A stretch of DNA of 45,757 nt, from contig NW_005434437.1 in the NCBI RefSeq assembly GCF_000315625.1, positions 8,993-54,749 of the forward strand. The letters run 5' to 3'. Under the pieces are notes generated by a model. That model did no database searches. It was given only the letters and a program-made list of their open reading frames with translations, and was not told the origin of the DNA. This DNA comes from Guillardia theta CCMP2712. Its lineage: Eukaryota; Cryptophyceae; Pyrenomonadales; Geminigeraceae. Below, one piece after another: positions 31,190-41,837 of the stretch. The position numbers were made by a program, and so were the translations under genes. Positions within the stretch are counted from its first letter, which is position 1; each line of letters opens with the position of its first letter.

Positions 31190-31400
31190 GTCTCTGCTGG
31201 AACGAATACATCCTTCATCACGTCTCTGCTGGAACGAATACATCCTTCATCACGTCTCTGCTGGAACGAATACATCCTTCATCACGTCTCTGCTGGAACG
31301 AATACATCCTTCATCACGTCTCTGCTGGAACGAATACATCCTTCATCACGTTTCTGCTGGAACGAATACATCCTTCATCACGTCTCTGCTGGAACGAAAC
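31190..31400. repeat. 32-bp minisatellite, about 6.5 copies
   Basis: The unit cgtctctgctggaacgaata (first 20 of 32 bases) repeats with a strict 32-bp period. ggaacgaa occurs at 31199, 31231, 31263, 31295, 31327, 31359 and 31391. The copies are nearly identical (one has cgtttctg). It lies about 130 bp after the stop codon of the previous gene, possibly in its 3' UTR. There are no spacers, so it is not a CRISPR array. Confidence 0.95.
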
Positions 31401-32160
31401 TACAGGCTCCCTCTAGCTCGCAAGAGGCTTCGGCTCCTTCCCCTTGCTACTTTGCTGTCCTGCATGCCCTGCCTCCAGCAGGTTGGAGGAGGCAGTACCT
31501 AGCCTGCCTCAGAATGTCTCACTACCCCCACCTTCACCCTGGTAGACCCACCCCCTGCTCTCCCCATTCTTGTTGGTAGGGGGAGTAGGGCCTTGGCGAG
31601 GAAGAAGAGGGAGGAAGGAGGAGGAGGAGGAGGAGGAAGGAGGAGGAGGAGGAGGAGAGAAAGGGAGGAGGAGAGAACAGGAACGATTGATGGAGGACGA
31701 AGAGGAGGAGAAGTTAAAGTTACATCGCATGCTATCTGCAGAGGAGCATGGAATGATTTGATTGCGTGATTGGCATCTTTTCAGTTTATTCTCTTTTCCT
31801 CGGTTTTGACAACATCTTAGCAGTCTGATGAGAATCTCAGAAACAATCCACTGATTTCACCAATAGCATTGCATTCAACAACCTGAATCCTTGCGTGATC
31901 CGTTATTGGCCTGTTCTACTTCCCCTGAAGTGCGTTGAGTTCAACTACAGCACAATGAATTCTCTCAAGTTTGCTAGCAGCCTCTGCAGAAGTTCCAAAC
32001 TCATAGATTTCGATAGAGAGAAGGAAGGCAAAGCAAACACATATAGTTCAGAGATCAGAGTTGGGCTGATTTAGAAGCAGAGCTCTTGTTGCACACAGCA
32101 GAACTAGGCTTCAAGGAGACTGTCAGGCAACAAGCGTTTCATGATTGATTGTGAATCCAG
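31401..32160. other. intergenic region
   Basis: Contains a GA-rich stretch at about 31600-31715 (GGA/GAG triplets), otherwise ordinary sequence. Short frames here are simple-sequence artefacts. No gene seen. Confidence 0.5.
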
Positions 32161-35022
32161 ATGTCTTCAAGTCGACAAGCTATGATAAGATCGTTGGGCA
32201 TCACCTGCAAGGTTCTGCCTCTCAGCCACGTGCTGTCGCTTGCATCTGATGTTGGTCACAGTTTGAGAGCGGCTGCCTGACAGTGACTCAAGTTCTCCCC
32301 GTCAGTACCGCATGTGAACCCCTGCCCTCCTCTGACTTGACTCCAGGAAAGCCCAGCAGCGTTCTCAGGTCAGATTGGAGTGGGAGATCAGATTGATGCG
32401 GTGGATGGCAAGATGATCTCGAGCCTGGAGCATGCTCGGGACCTGCTGGAGGGGTTGGATGACACGCTGGTGGCCTTAGAGATCAGGAAGGACGGAGGGG
32501 AGAACGCGGAATGCCAGCACTTGATCCGGCAGAAGGTGAGCGACTCGACGAGAGCGAGCGAGGAGAAGGTCGTAGGGATGGGCATCCGAATATTTCACAA
32601 CGAACGGGGGATGTGGGTGAGTGACTTGTACGAGGGAGGGTCGGCCTACTGGTCGAGCCTCAAGGTCGGTGACCTCATCTGCGCCATCGACGGGCAGGAC
32701 GTGAGGGGCTGCAGCGCAGAGGAGCTCCTTCGCTTCACCTCCGGCAAGCCAGGCACAAACATGAAGCTTCATGTCGTCCGCAAGTGGCAGCCAGGGGACG
32801 ATGTCACCGGAGTCCTCAGCGCCCGTGGCCTTGCCGGTAGCGGCATCGACCAAGTGCAGTGGGAGGCTGAGCAGGGAGAACCTCTGGTGCATCCCGACGA
32901 GAGAATGATGCAGATGTTTGTGGTGCGCTGGCAGCTGCTCAAGGAGAACGCGCTGAAGAGAGCTCTGGACTACAGGAGCAGAGTCGTCCAACAACTGCAA
33001 ATCAGAATCGACACGGCGCTCAGCGACAACCTGACTGCTTCCAAACAAGAGACTTGTTACGAGTTGAGGGGAAATGAGAACAGCATCCACTCACATCTTT
33101 CATCTCCCACGTCTGTTGGAGGGATCTCGGTAGCCGATAGAAGCGGGAACCGAACCCCACATGCTAGCCTACTGGATTCCCCGTCTCTGAATGACTTTGT
33201 TCGTATGGAAAGGCAGCTCGTTTCTCTCAAGGAGCGACAGGAAAATGAGATGTCAAAGTTGCAGTTTCAGATGCGAGCACTGCAGTCTGTCCTCGGCGAA
33301 GATTCTCATGAAAATGCTCAGCCTGAAGTACATCACAACGGAGATACTGGCACCCGCTATGCTGTGGCAAAGATGCAAGAGCACTTCCAGGAAATGATGG
33401 CACAGCAGAACAAGATGTCGGAGGAGCTGTTTCGACAGATCGAAGAGCAGAAGCAACATCGCAAAGATCAAAGCAATGTTCAATCGAACATTCTAAATCT
33501 CAGTGCAAAGATCAGGGAACTCGAGCTCTTTTCACGTCAGAATGCCAACGAAATGAATCAAAAGATAGAGTTTGTGCGGAACAATTCAGTTCACACGCTG
33601 TCGGCTGCGAGGGCTTACGATGATGCTCTTCCCGATCAGATCCAATCGCATGACGAGAAGGTCAGTGACGAGGCTGTTGGAATATCTATTCACATCGACG
33701 CGGAATTCGACCGAGTCAAGCTTTATGAAGGACAGTTCGCTGAAGACCTGATTGCCTCGTGCTCGTGGAGCGTTCAGGCGACAGAAGCTCGCTTTGTGTT
33801 CCGATCCCTCGAGCGAGGAAGTGTGATTGCCAGGCTTGACATCGTCCCTGACCCTTCCGGAGTCGATCAGCGAACCTGCCGCGAGCTTGCGGAGGAGCTC
33901 GCCTTCCAGGTCGCCTACGCCAACAGCCCCTTCCGCAAGGCTCCCGTGACCCGGCCGGCACTCCGTGTGGAGATTCACGAACCTCAGCATCAGCATCAAC
34001 GCGTGCCGAGCTATGGCAGCGAGCGCCAGTCAGCTCCACTAGCGGCCCAAGGCCCTCCGCTAGAGGAGCTGCCCCAGGACTCCGATAGCTCTCCTCTCAC
34101 CGACGAGTGGCTTGAAGCTCAGAAGCGCTTGGAAGAGATGCAAGATCTTGTCGGAAAGTTGGCGACAGCAAGGGGGTACTCCAAGGATGAGGCCCTTTCG
34201 CCGGAAGGATACATGGATGAAGGCGACGACGAGGACGACGGCGTGAAAGATGAACTTTCAGTGCCCGAACTGGCAACCATCATCTCACTTAACGAGCTGG
34301 GAGAGCGGCAAGAAGAAGAGACGTCAAAGTTTGTGCTGTACGACGACGATCAACTGATTTCTCCCATTGCGACTCGCGGTAGGATTATCAGGGATGACGA
34401 AGATGATTCGGAAGAAGAGTTTCCTTATATCACTGGGCATTCTTTTGTCAACATGCCTGGAAGCGACAAAGTTGAAAGATCGATTCAGCACAGAGCTTAC
34501 AACTTGTTAGAAGCCGGTCACTCCGCCTCTAAGCCTCTTCAACCGACCAACTTCACTGACACTGCAGCTTTTGTGTCCCCGAGAGTTTCAAAGCATGACA
34601 ACCAGGTAGCTACCAGCAGCCAAGAGAGAAAGTGGAGGGTACTGCCTCAGATGTCGCAGGAGCAGACGCCTAGTATCAACAGCGATTCCTCCTTCGTGAA
34701 CGAGGGCATCATCGCCGTCGGGACAGACAGGATAGACTTGGAGGACGTCTCTTGGCAGATGGTGGAGAGACAACACGCAGGCCCTTCCCATCGCCCTCAT
34801 CCGCCTCCTCGTCAACAAGAGAAGCCGAGGGCTAAAAGCTCGTGGAGCTCTGATAGTGATGACAGCGACGATTTCTACGGGCAGCCGACCTCCCTCAGCT
34901 TGTTAGGAGACAAGCACCGCAACATAAGCGCAAGGAAAAGCGCTGGAGGCTACCGGAGCTTTCAGCAAGACAATGCAGCGAGGATGCTAGACTCCGAAAC
35001 CTCCGACAGCGACAAGAACTGA
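32161..35022 (+). CDS. two-PDZ-domain coiled-coil protein
   Basis: Probable scaffold protein of 921 residues from exons 32161-32211, 32262-32300 and 32347-35022, with 50- and 46-nt introns inside PDZ1. PDZ1 reads SLGITCKFESGCLTVTQVLP, then SPAAFSGQIGVGDQIDAVDG, then TLVALEIRK. PDZ2, about residues 90-165, has MGIRIFHNERGMWVSDLYEG, SSLKVGDLICAIDG and MKLHVVRKW. A helical region with coiled coils follows (ERQLVSLKERQENEMSKLQF, about residue 300; HFQEMMAQQNKMSEELFRQI). There is then a short globular region (about 455-560) and a long acidic, Ser/Asp-rich, probably disordered tail. The start at 32161 is the only ATG giving a complete PDZ1. An acceptor-like ccag directly before it leaves room for a further 5' exon. 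Confidence 0.88.
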
Positions 35023-36177
35023 CGCACTTGAAGAATCCGATGATCTGATTTTATTCTCGTGAGCATGATTGAAGTTTTCAGGACTCAGACCGTCGGACTC
35101 CGATCTCTCACCGTCTTATAAACTTGATAGTCTTGACGCCCGTTGTAACTACTCGCTCTTCACATCAGCCATGGGGCGGGGGCGGGCCATACTGAGGCCC
35201 CCGGGCTCGCTCACCGTTCCGAAGTCACTGAGTTCCGACGTGGCAGTCACTGGCCAGTGGACCGTTTAGTGAGTCGTTACATGAAACGATCAATCTGTAA
35301 CGGTTCTTGTCATTGCTTGAGGTGTCACTGCTGTATGGAAGTAGGGGTGGGTCCCTCGCTCACACGGGTACCCTATGAAAGGGGGTAGTCAGAGGGTGTC
35401 CTACCCTCTATGGAGACCTTGGCATGTACGGGGTGGGGGGTGATAGTTGACGCTGAAATGGGGGGTGGGGGTGTAAAGCCTCTGGGTGGGCAAAGGCCTT
35501 CGGAGTCCATTGAAATTGGCTTACGACTCTCCCAGCTGTATTTCCAGTGGGTGGGGGTGATGACCCCTACCCCTTCAAGTATAGGATTAAGCTGCTATCA
35601 TTCGAGGGTTGCGAATCGAAACTCATCAGAGGGGGTGATGTGAACTTGGGGGTAGGGGTGGAGGGTCGAAACTCATCAGAGGGGGTGATGTGAACTTGGG
35701 GGTAGTGGTGGAGGATCCCTCTGTTATGCTTGAAAGGCACAGGCAGGGCTGGCGAAGCGATGGCGACGTCAGAGCGATAGAAGATGCCGTAGAGAAGAAG
35801 AGAGGGAGGAAGAGAAGAGAAAGAGGAGGAAGAGAAGAAGAAGAAGAAAAGTAAGAGAAGGAGAGCAGAAGTGAGGAATGGTGAGACGAAGGGAGACGGA
35901 GGGATGGGATGGGAGAGGAAGGGTTGAGTTAAGCACAAGGAAAGTCTTGGCCAGCCAGCCAGCCAGCCAGGCAGGCAGGCAAATAATCATTGATGGAAGT
36001 GAGAGGCATTGGCAGGACTAGACTGGTAACCAAAAGATGAGAGCGAGTGAATGGGAAGCTAATCCAAGAGCTGGAGAGTGGACCAAGAGACGAGATACTT
36101 GTCTGAACAAGAGTCTGAAGAGAGTTCGACAGTTTCTGTTTGCGTTGATCTATTGACCTTTGATGCTGTGCAGAACA
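35023..36177. other. intergenic region with GC-rich island and G-rich tract
   Basis: About 35170-35215 is GC-rich (gggcgggggcgggcc ... ggcccccgggctcgc), followed by gtcactgagt and agtgagtcg strings. About 35340-35715 is G-rich, with GGGGTGGG blocks on the plus strand. About 35790-35920 is GA-rich, and a ccag/gcag tetranucleotide run lies near 35950-35980. No gene is supported. Confidence 0.55.
35616..35715. repeat. 50-bp tandem duplication in the G-rich tract
   Basis: Two nearly identical 50-bp copies start at 35616 and 35666. Each contains tcgaaactcatcagaggggg and ends in a GGGGTAG(G/T)GGTGGAGG string. They show that the G-rich tract grows by local duplication. Confidence 0.92.
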
Positions 36178-38857
36178 ATGACGAATGATCGTCTTACCGT
36201 GCACATCAATGAGGCAAAGGGACTCACTTGCGGCTCTCACGGTTCAAACCCAGACTGTGTGCTAAGTCTGCAACTCCTCTCGAAGAACCCCATGCCTGGC
36301 CTCAACGTCACCTACGAGACGACCCTCACGCCCAACAGCAGCAACACTGTCGACCCCAAGTTCAACGAGATGTGCTGTCTTGACGTGGCCAATGCTGCTG
36401 ACTCGCAGCTACAAGTGGTGCTGTGGGACAAGGCAGCCCCTGCCGATGCCGCAAAGGAGCAGACGTTTCTCGGAGAGGTCCTGCTCAATGTCGGAAAGCT
36501 TGAGCCGTATGCCGGGAGGGACATCGAGCAGATTTTCGACGTGAGGAAATCAAACTGGGTGGGACCAAACAAGGCGATCTCCGGCAAGCTCTTCCTCAAG
36601 TTGAAGTACGACAAGGTGATTCGACTTGAGTCAGAAGTGCGTTTGACTCTGATGGTATGGCAGGGAAATGGGTTGAGAGGCATGACCTTTACTGTCGACA
36701 AGGGTGACAACAGTCAGAACGTCGCAAACGATCTGGCAAGCTACGGGGAGCAGTTCAAGAACGAGCTTTGCTCCATCTTCCAGTTGAGCGGAGATCAGAT
36801 TGAGGTGAGCATGGTAGAACCCAATGACCTCATTGAGAGATCTTTGCGACTAGATGATCGATGTCAAGACCTCTCCTACACCAGGAGTCTTCCAAGTCTG
36901 CCTCAACGTCCTTCCGAGCCCTGTACGTGCGACCTCGTTTCTCACTGCTTGTCGCACTTACACGACGTGTAGGAGGGAAGTCAGCGCACCTCTCTGGTCT
37001 GACTGCTCGGCCTGATGTTCTTTAGCCTCTCCTCACTCTTTTCCAGCTCATAACCGATGAAATCCTCAACGCCTCCAAAGACAAGTCGAGTCCTCTCGCC
37101 TCCAGCTCCGTCATGGCCTCCCTCAAGTCCGTCGCAGCCCACGTGCCGTTCACTGCCAAGACCAAGACCATGACCGAAGACTCTCCGCTTGTCAACGACA
37201 GCGTCAGCGTCCAGACATGGCGACCAGTGAGATCTGCTGCACCTGAATCACAACCATCCCCTGTGCCCCCTCCCTCCTCCTTGCCGCTTCCAGTTCCAGC
37301 ACCTGCGGCAGCCCCACTCTCCCCAGCGGTAGCCTCTCTTCCACTTCCAGTACCCCAAGCATCTCCTGTCCGGTCACCCGCAGCATCTATGCCACTTCCA
37401 GTACCATCAGTGGCTACCAACACCATGCAGAAGCCGGCAGGAGTCCAGTCGTCGGCTGCTGCGCAGGGTGAGGGGATCTGCGGTGCTTGCAAGCAGGTTT
37501 GCAAAGAACTGACGTTGCCGGGAGCTGACTTGAGCTCCAGCCTTTTGCAAGGCACGGGCGTGTCGATGGGAGGCTGGTGTGCCCGGTGAATCAGCTTGCG
37601 CTGAGAGTTTTCAAGATGCTGACGTCACCACAGACCGTGACGTCGGAGTTGAAGCCCAGCTCCGAGGCGATCAAGCCCGCTCCCCAGACTGCAGCCTCCC
37701 CAAGCTCCAACGCTCCTCTCGCTCAAGGGTTCCAGGTCCCCGACAGCTTCGCTCACCTCCGCAAGGACATGGAGGTGCTGCAGGCAAACACGCGGACCTT
37801 CTCGTCTGAGTCGATCAGTGCCGCCAACTTCATCAAGGACAGATCGGCAGACCTCGACAAGATCGTTTACTCGCAGAACCAGGTTGTATCCTCTCTTATC
37901 CAATCGTACCTAAACTCCTCCTCTCTGATTTCCTCCTCTCTGATCTCCTCTTCTCTGGTCGTCTCGTCTCGACCTCCTTTTCTTGCATCGTCCCCTTGTT
38001 TCTGCTCCTTCTCCTCCTCTCACATTTCCCGTCCTAACTGCATCTTGTAGGCAGCTAGCAAGGACATAAATCAAACGTACCTTGATGCCATGCAGGCCTT
38101 CGAAAGCTTGATGGAGCAGGACAGGAAATTTACCACGAGCATAAGATCCTTCGAGCAGAGTCTTGCAGCCACTAAGAAGACAGAAGTTCCTCCTCCCAGA
38201 GTCAACCTCTCTGCTCCAGCTCCAGCTCCAGCTCCAGCTCCAGCTCCAGCTCCAATGCCGGTTTCAGCACCAGTTCTAGCTTCTGGCTCCTTCTTTCCTT
38301 TCCAGCAAGATAACGCTTCCTACATGGCGAATTTCGTTCAGATCCCCAGCTACGGGGGCTACCCTGTGAACCAAGCGGACTACGCTGCTCCTGTGAACCA
38401 GTTGATGTACGCTGCTCCCATGGACCAAGCGGTCTACGCTGCTCCTGTGAACCAGTTGATGTACGCTGCTCCTGTGGACCAAGCGGTCTTCGCGGCTCCT
38501 GTACCCAACGGCGTCGAACTTCATGTGAAGCTGAGGCTGGACGCGAGGAAGGAGACGAACATGGCAGAGTTCATCGGTCTCCTCCTTCAGGACCTCAGCT
38601 CCTCTTCCCGCGTCCCCCCGACGGCCTTCCAAGTGCTCGGAATCCTGGACTCGCAGTTGTCGCCGATCATGGAGCAAGTGGTCGTGGGCAGGGAGAGCGT
38701 CTACGTGATCCTCTACCTCGCTAACGACGGCTTCTGCGTGCCAGAGCATGTGTGTATGGACCTGAAGCAGCAGATGATCGACCCGGAAAGCCGCCTCCTG
38801 AACGGGCATGTGACTAGCCAGTTGCTGTCCATCACGAGCCCGTCAGTGAGAGGTTGA
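36178..38857 (+). CDS. C2-domain protein with Pro-rich repeats and a duplicated C-terminal-type module
   Basis: Starts at the ATG at 36178 (MTNDRLTVHINEAKGL), the first strand of an N-terminal C2-like domain (about residues 1-135; DPKFNEMCCLDV, QLQVVLWDKA, FLGEVLLNVGKL). Exons are 36178-36813, 36869-36922, about 37047-37497, about 37632-37883 and 38051-38857. After the C2 comes an alpha/beta module: VRLTLMVWQG, a helix ASYGEQFKNELCSIFQLSG, QIEVSM, then VFQVCLNVLPSP. A Pro/Ala/Val-rich linker (SLPLPVPAPAAAP) and a helical region (KDMEVLQANTRTFSSES, DAMQAFESLMEQDRKFTTSI) follow. Next are (PA)n and tandem YAAPVNQLMYAAP-type repeats (about 38375-38505), then a second copy of the alpha/beta module (VELHVKLRLDARKE, EFIGLLLQDLSSSSR, SVYVILYLAND). 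Function unknown. The middle exon borders (37497-37632) are the least certain. Confidence 0.75.
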
Positions 38858-38995
38858 GGATGAGTGAGGTTGACGGTGAAGGGCTGCAACGGGGAGAAAA
38901 CAACTCAGATCATGTCGTCAAGGCATGCACCTTTGTGACATCTACCAGACTTCATGGTTTGTCTAATTTGTAGTGCCAGTAATAAATACTTTGCA

Positions 38996-39505
38996 TCATC
39001 TCTTCCCGTTGGAGTCAAGACGTTCCTGCAGCAGCTTGATGGTCTTCCTCATTGTTTTCATTTGCTCCTCATCAACCTTCACCCTCGACTCGAGGACATC
39101 GAACCTGTTGTCTTCCTCCGACCGCAGCACGTACTTGCTCATGTCAGGCCCCTCCTTTGGTTCCTGTTCCTTGCTCTTTGTCACGTGGGGATACGGGAAG
39201 CTGTAGGCTCCCTCTGGAGCTGGCACAGGCATCGCGTATGCTCCTGTGTAGCCTGAAGGAGCCGCCGAGGGTCCCATGTAGCCCATCATGTTGATCTGGG
39301 TGTGCAATTCGATTCGCCTCTGACTCGCTGCCGCTGACAACGATGAGGAATGGGGAAGGGAGGAGGAGGAGGAGGAGGAGGAGGAGGAGAGAGACGGTAG
39401 GGGAGAGACAATGGAAACGATGACGGAGAGGAGGAGGAGGAGGAGGACAAGTGGCGCGGCAAGCTGACGCCATCGATTCGCCTCCGCCATCTTCATCGCT
39501 TGCAT
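38996..39505 (-). CDS. small signal-anchor protein
   Basis: Single-exon frame of 169 residues from the ATG at 39505. A hydrophobic N-terminus (LAAPLVLLLLLLSVIVSIVS, about residues 15-35) suggests a signal peptide or type II anchor. It is followed by a poly-Ser tract, a Tyr/Pro/Met-rich low-complexity part (GYMGPSAAPSGYTGAYAM) and a charged C-terminal helix with heptad spacing (LESRVKVDEEQMKTMRKTIK). No family recognised. Ends 138 bp from the converging C2 gene. Confidence 0.65.
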   Translation of the reverse strand: MQAMKMAEANRWRQLAAPLVLLLLLLSVIVSIVSPLPSLSSSSSSSSSSLPHSSSLSAAASQRRIELHTQINMMGYMGPSAAPSGYTGAYAMPVPAPEGAYSFPYPHVTKSKEQEPKEGPDMSKYVLRSEEDNRFDVLESRVKVDEEQMKTMRKTIKLLQERLDSNGKR

Positions 39506-39767
39506 TGTGTTGCCCCTTCACTTGGTCAGGGCTGCTGGGTGGGTGGTTAGAACGGAAACGGGGGGTAGGGGTGGTACTGCCATTCACTCAGTTGTCCGCC
39601 GGCCTCTGAAGCTCCGGGGCCCGACGGTGAGTGACTCAAGTGCCAGGGGTACTCACCCCACCCTGCTTTCTCCATTCAAGTACCCCCCTAAAAGTAGGCA
39701 CCTTATCACCAAAGACATACCCCCACCCACCTCGCCCCCAGGAATCGCAGGCTTCGAGAAGGCAACA
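39506..39767. other. divergent intergenic region, G-rich to GC-rich to C-rich
   Basis: Next to the minus-strand gene is a G-rich block (about 39535-39575). The centre is GC-rich (ccggcctctgaagctccggg) and carries a TGAGTGACTCA palindrome at 39628-39638. Next to the plus-strand gene is a C-rich block (about 39655-39740). The arrangement mirrors that of 18835-19510. Confidence 0.65.
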
Positions 39768-41837
39768 ATGCTTGTGCGAGGGTGGTTGCGCCTTGTGGCG
39801 ATGGTGGCGATGGTGGGCAGTGGGAGAGCGTTTCTTGGAGGAGGAGGAGCTTCCCTGCCCTTCAGTGCGATGATAGGAAAGGGTTCTGAGATGTTGCTTG
39901 ACAACTGTGGTGAGTTTAGATTGAGTCAGAGACCCTCTTTCCCCTGTCGCCCCTTCCCTACTCTCCTTCTGCTGTATGCGCTGCTTGCTGTTGTTATATG
40001 CACTCAACACTTCAAGCTGAATTTTCATCGATATTTTCATCTCGTTCATGCGAATTCTTGTTGAAGCTTACTTTTCAAGCTCGCCGTCCCGAATATTGGG
40101 GCTACTACAACTGCCGGTATTTCTTTGAGAGTCCATCGCATTTGTTAATATACTTGCAGATTAAGAGGAGGAGGAAGAAGCTCAAGTCTATCCATGTCCA
40201 GTAATGAGCAAAGGAAAGCTGGAAGCCCGAACTGCCTCAGTGCGGTACATCTCTCTTGGCTGTGATGTTAAAGTAAACCTGATATTCCCTGTCAGCTTCC
40301 GGGCACCATGGAGAAAGATGACCAGGTCGACTTGCATGCTCATCCCGTTGACTCGTTGATGGCTCGAACCTAGTAGACTCCAAGGACACCTCTCGGGGCT
40401 CTTTCTCGCGTCCTCGTCGTCGGAAGCTCAAGGTTTGATCCTTGGTCGAAACATTCTTGATTCAACCTAGAATGCTTCAGGGGCATCGGATTAGAATTCG
40501 TCAAGCAACTGCTGGCAAAGGTTTCGTTTCCTTAAGGAGATAGTGGACTTGACAAGAGTGAAAGGAATGCCTTGTGGTTGCAACTTATCGAGGAGAGAGC
40601 CCGGGTGAAGAAATGCAAAAGCTCAAGGTAGAGACGTGTAGGCTGCTATGAGTCCATGATTGGTTGTCAAGGCAAAGTATGGAGAGAAACTTGAGCTTTT
40701 GCAGCTGGACGTAAGTGTGGAGCACCTGAATGCATGCTCCATCAGTGAATGCGATGGTAGGTCAAGGATGAGAAGAGTGTAGCCAGCGCTGCTGAAGCTC
40801 TCAAGGGTGAGAATGTGCCGATGTAACGATGCTCGAGCTTACTCGATCATAGCTCGGTTCAAGGGAAATCCAGAGCTCACGCACATTGTGCACAATGCTG
40901 GGATCTATGGGCCTTCAGGGTGAGAATCGTGCTCTGAAGCAGCGAATGTTGATCTGGTTGAAAGAGTTGATTCACTGTCAGATCATTCGATGGCAAGCCT
41001 CGCAGCGGTCGGTCTGCAGCGCCTGCTGTCACCAAGGTGAGTGCATCAGAGTGGTCCTGCCCTTGCTGATTCCTGTCAACACTGTGCAGCAATCCATGAT
41101 GGATGTGTTTGAAGTGAACACGGTCGGTCCTCTGCTAGTTGCACAGTCATTCGTGCCTCTCCTCAAGAAGCCAAAATCACCCCAGGTGCTAGTCCGTTTC
41201 TGTTCTTGTCTCTCACTCACCGAGATTGGTTCTAGGATTATCCTATTCTTGCCATCCTCACCAGCAAGGTGTGTGCAGCCCCCTTTCCTTTCCCAGCTGT
41301 CCGACTCAGGTCCACAGGTGGGAAGTGTTGATGACAATGGTTCCGGCGGGGCGTACGCGTACAGAGCAAGCAAGAGCGCCTGCAACATAGTGGTTCGATG
41401 AGATGAGTCCTTGTTCGTATCAGCCCCAACGTGTTCGCCTGCAGGCCAAGAGCCTCTTCAACGATCTCCGTGACGAGGTTCGTATGCGATGAACTTGCTT
41501 CGTAGAAGTGAGACGTGCTTCAGGCCGCGGTCTTCTTGCTGCATCCTGGGTGATCGTCAAAGTTTAGCTGAGTGCTATCATGCTCATGAAAGCCTAGGTA
41601 TGTAAGAACGGATATGACCAACGGACAAGGGCTGATTAACGCGGACGAGAGCGTGAGTGTTGGTCAGTCTGTGACGAACAAGAGATGAACAATGTCAGGT
41701 GTCTGGGATGCTCCGAGCCATTGAAGCGACTGACGGCTCAACTCCTTTCCGTTGGGTAGACTACAAGGTGAGCGAACCAAGCATGATGTCTCTTAGTGAC
41801 CTCAATCTCTCATCAGGCCTGTCTCATTCCATGGTGA
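39768..41837 (+). CDS. short-chain dehydrogenase/reductase (C-factor/sniffer-like), probably organelle-targeted
   Basis: NAD(P)-dependent oxidoreductase with a Rossmann fold. Small exons join in phase: RVLVVGSS + RGIGLEFVKQLLAK (cofactor loop, about 40408-40541), EPGEEMQKLK, LELLQLD + VKDEKSVASAAEALK, RFKGNPELTHIVHNAGIYGP (NAG motif), QSMMDVFEVNTVGPLLVAQS, DYPILAILTSK, VGSVDDNGSGGAYAYRASKS (catalytic Tyr-x3-Lys), AKSLFNDLRDE, AAVFLLHPG, YVRTDMTNGQGLINADES, VSGMLRAIEATDGS, and a last exon ending IPW-stop at 41837. The RTDM and terminal IPW motifs fit the C-factor-like SDR subgroup. The first exon (39768-39909) encodes a signal peptide ending near GSGRA followed by Phe (FLGGGGASLPF), as in cryptophyte bipartite plastid leaders. 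The exon or exons between 39909 and 40380 are not resolved. Substrate unknown. Confidence 0.82.

Noticed and set aside
31173-31502. CRISPR array or repetitive protein
   Set aside because: The 32-bp units are directly adjacent with no spacers, the host is eukaryotic, and the frame rotates with each unit, so it is a minisatellite.
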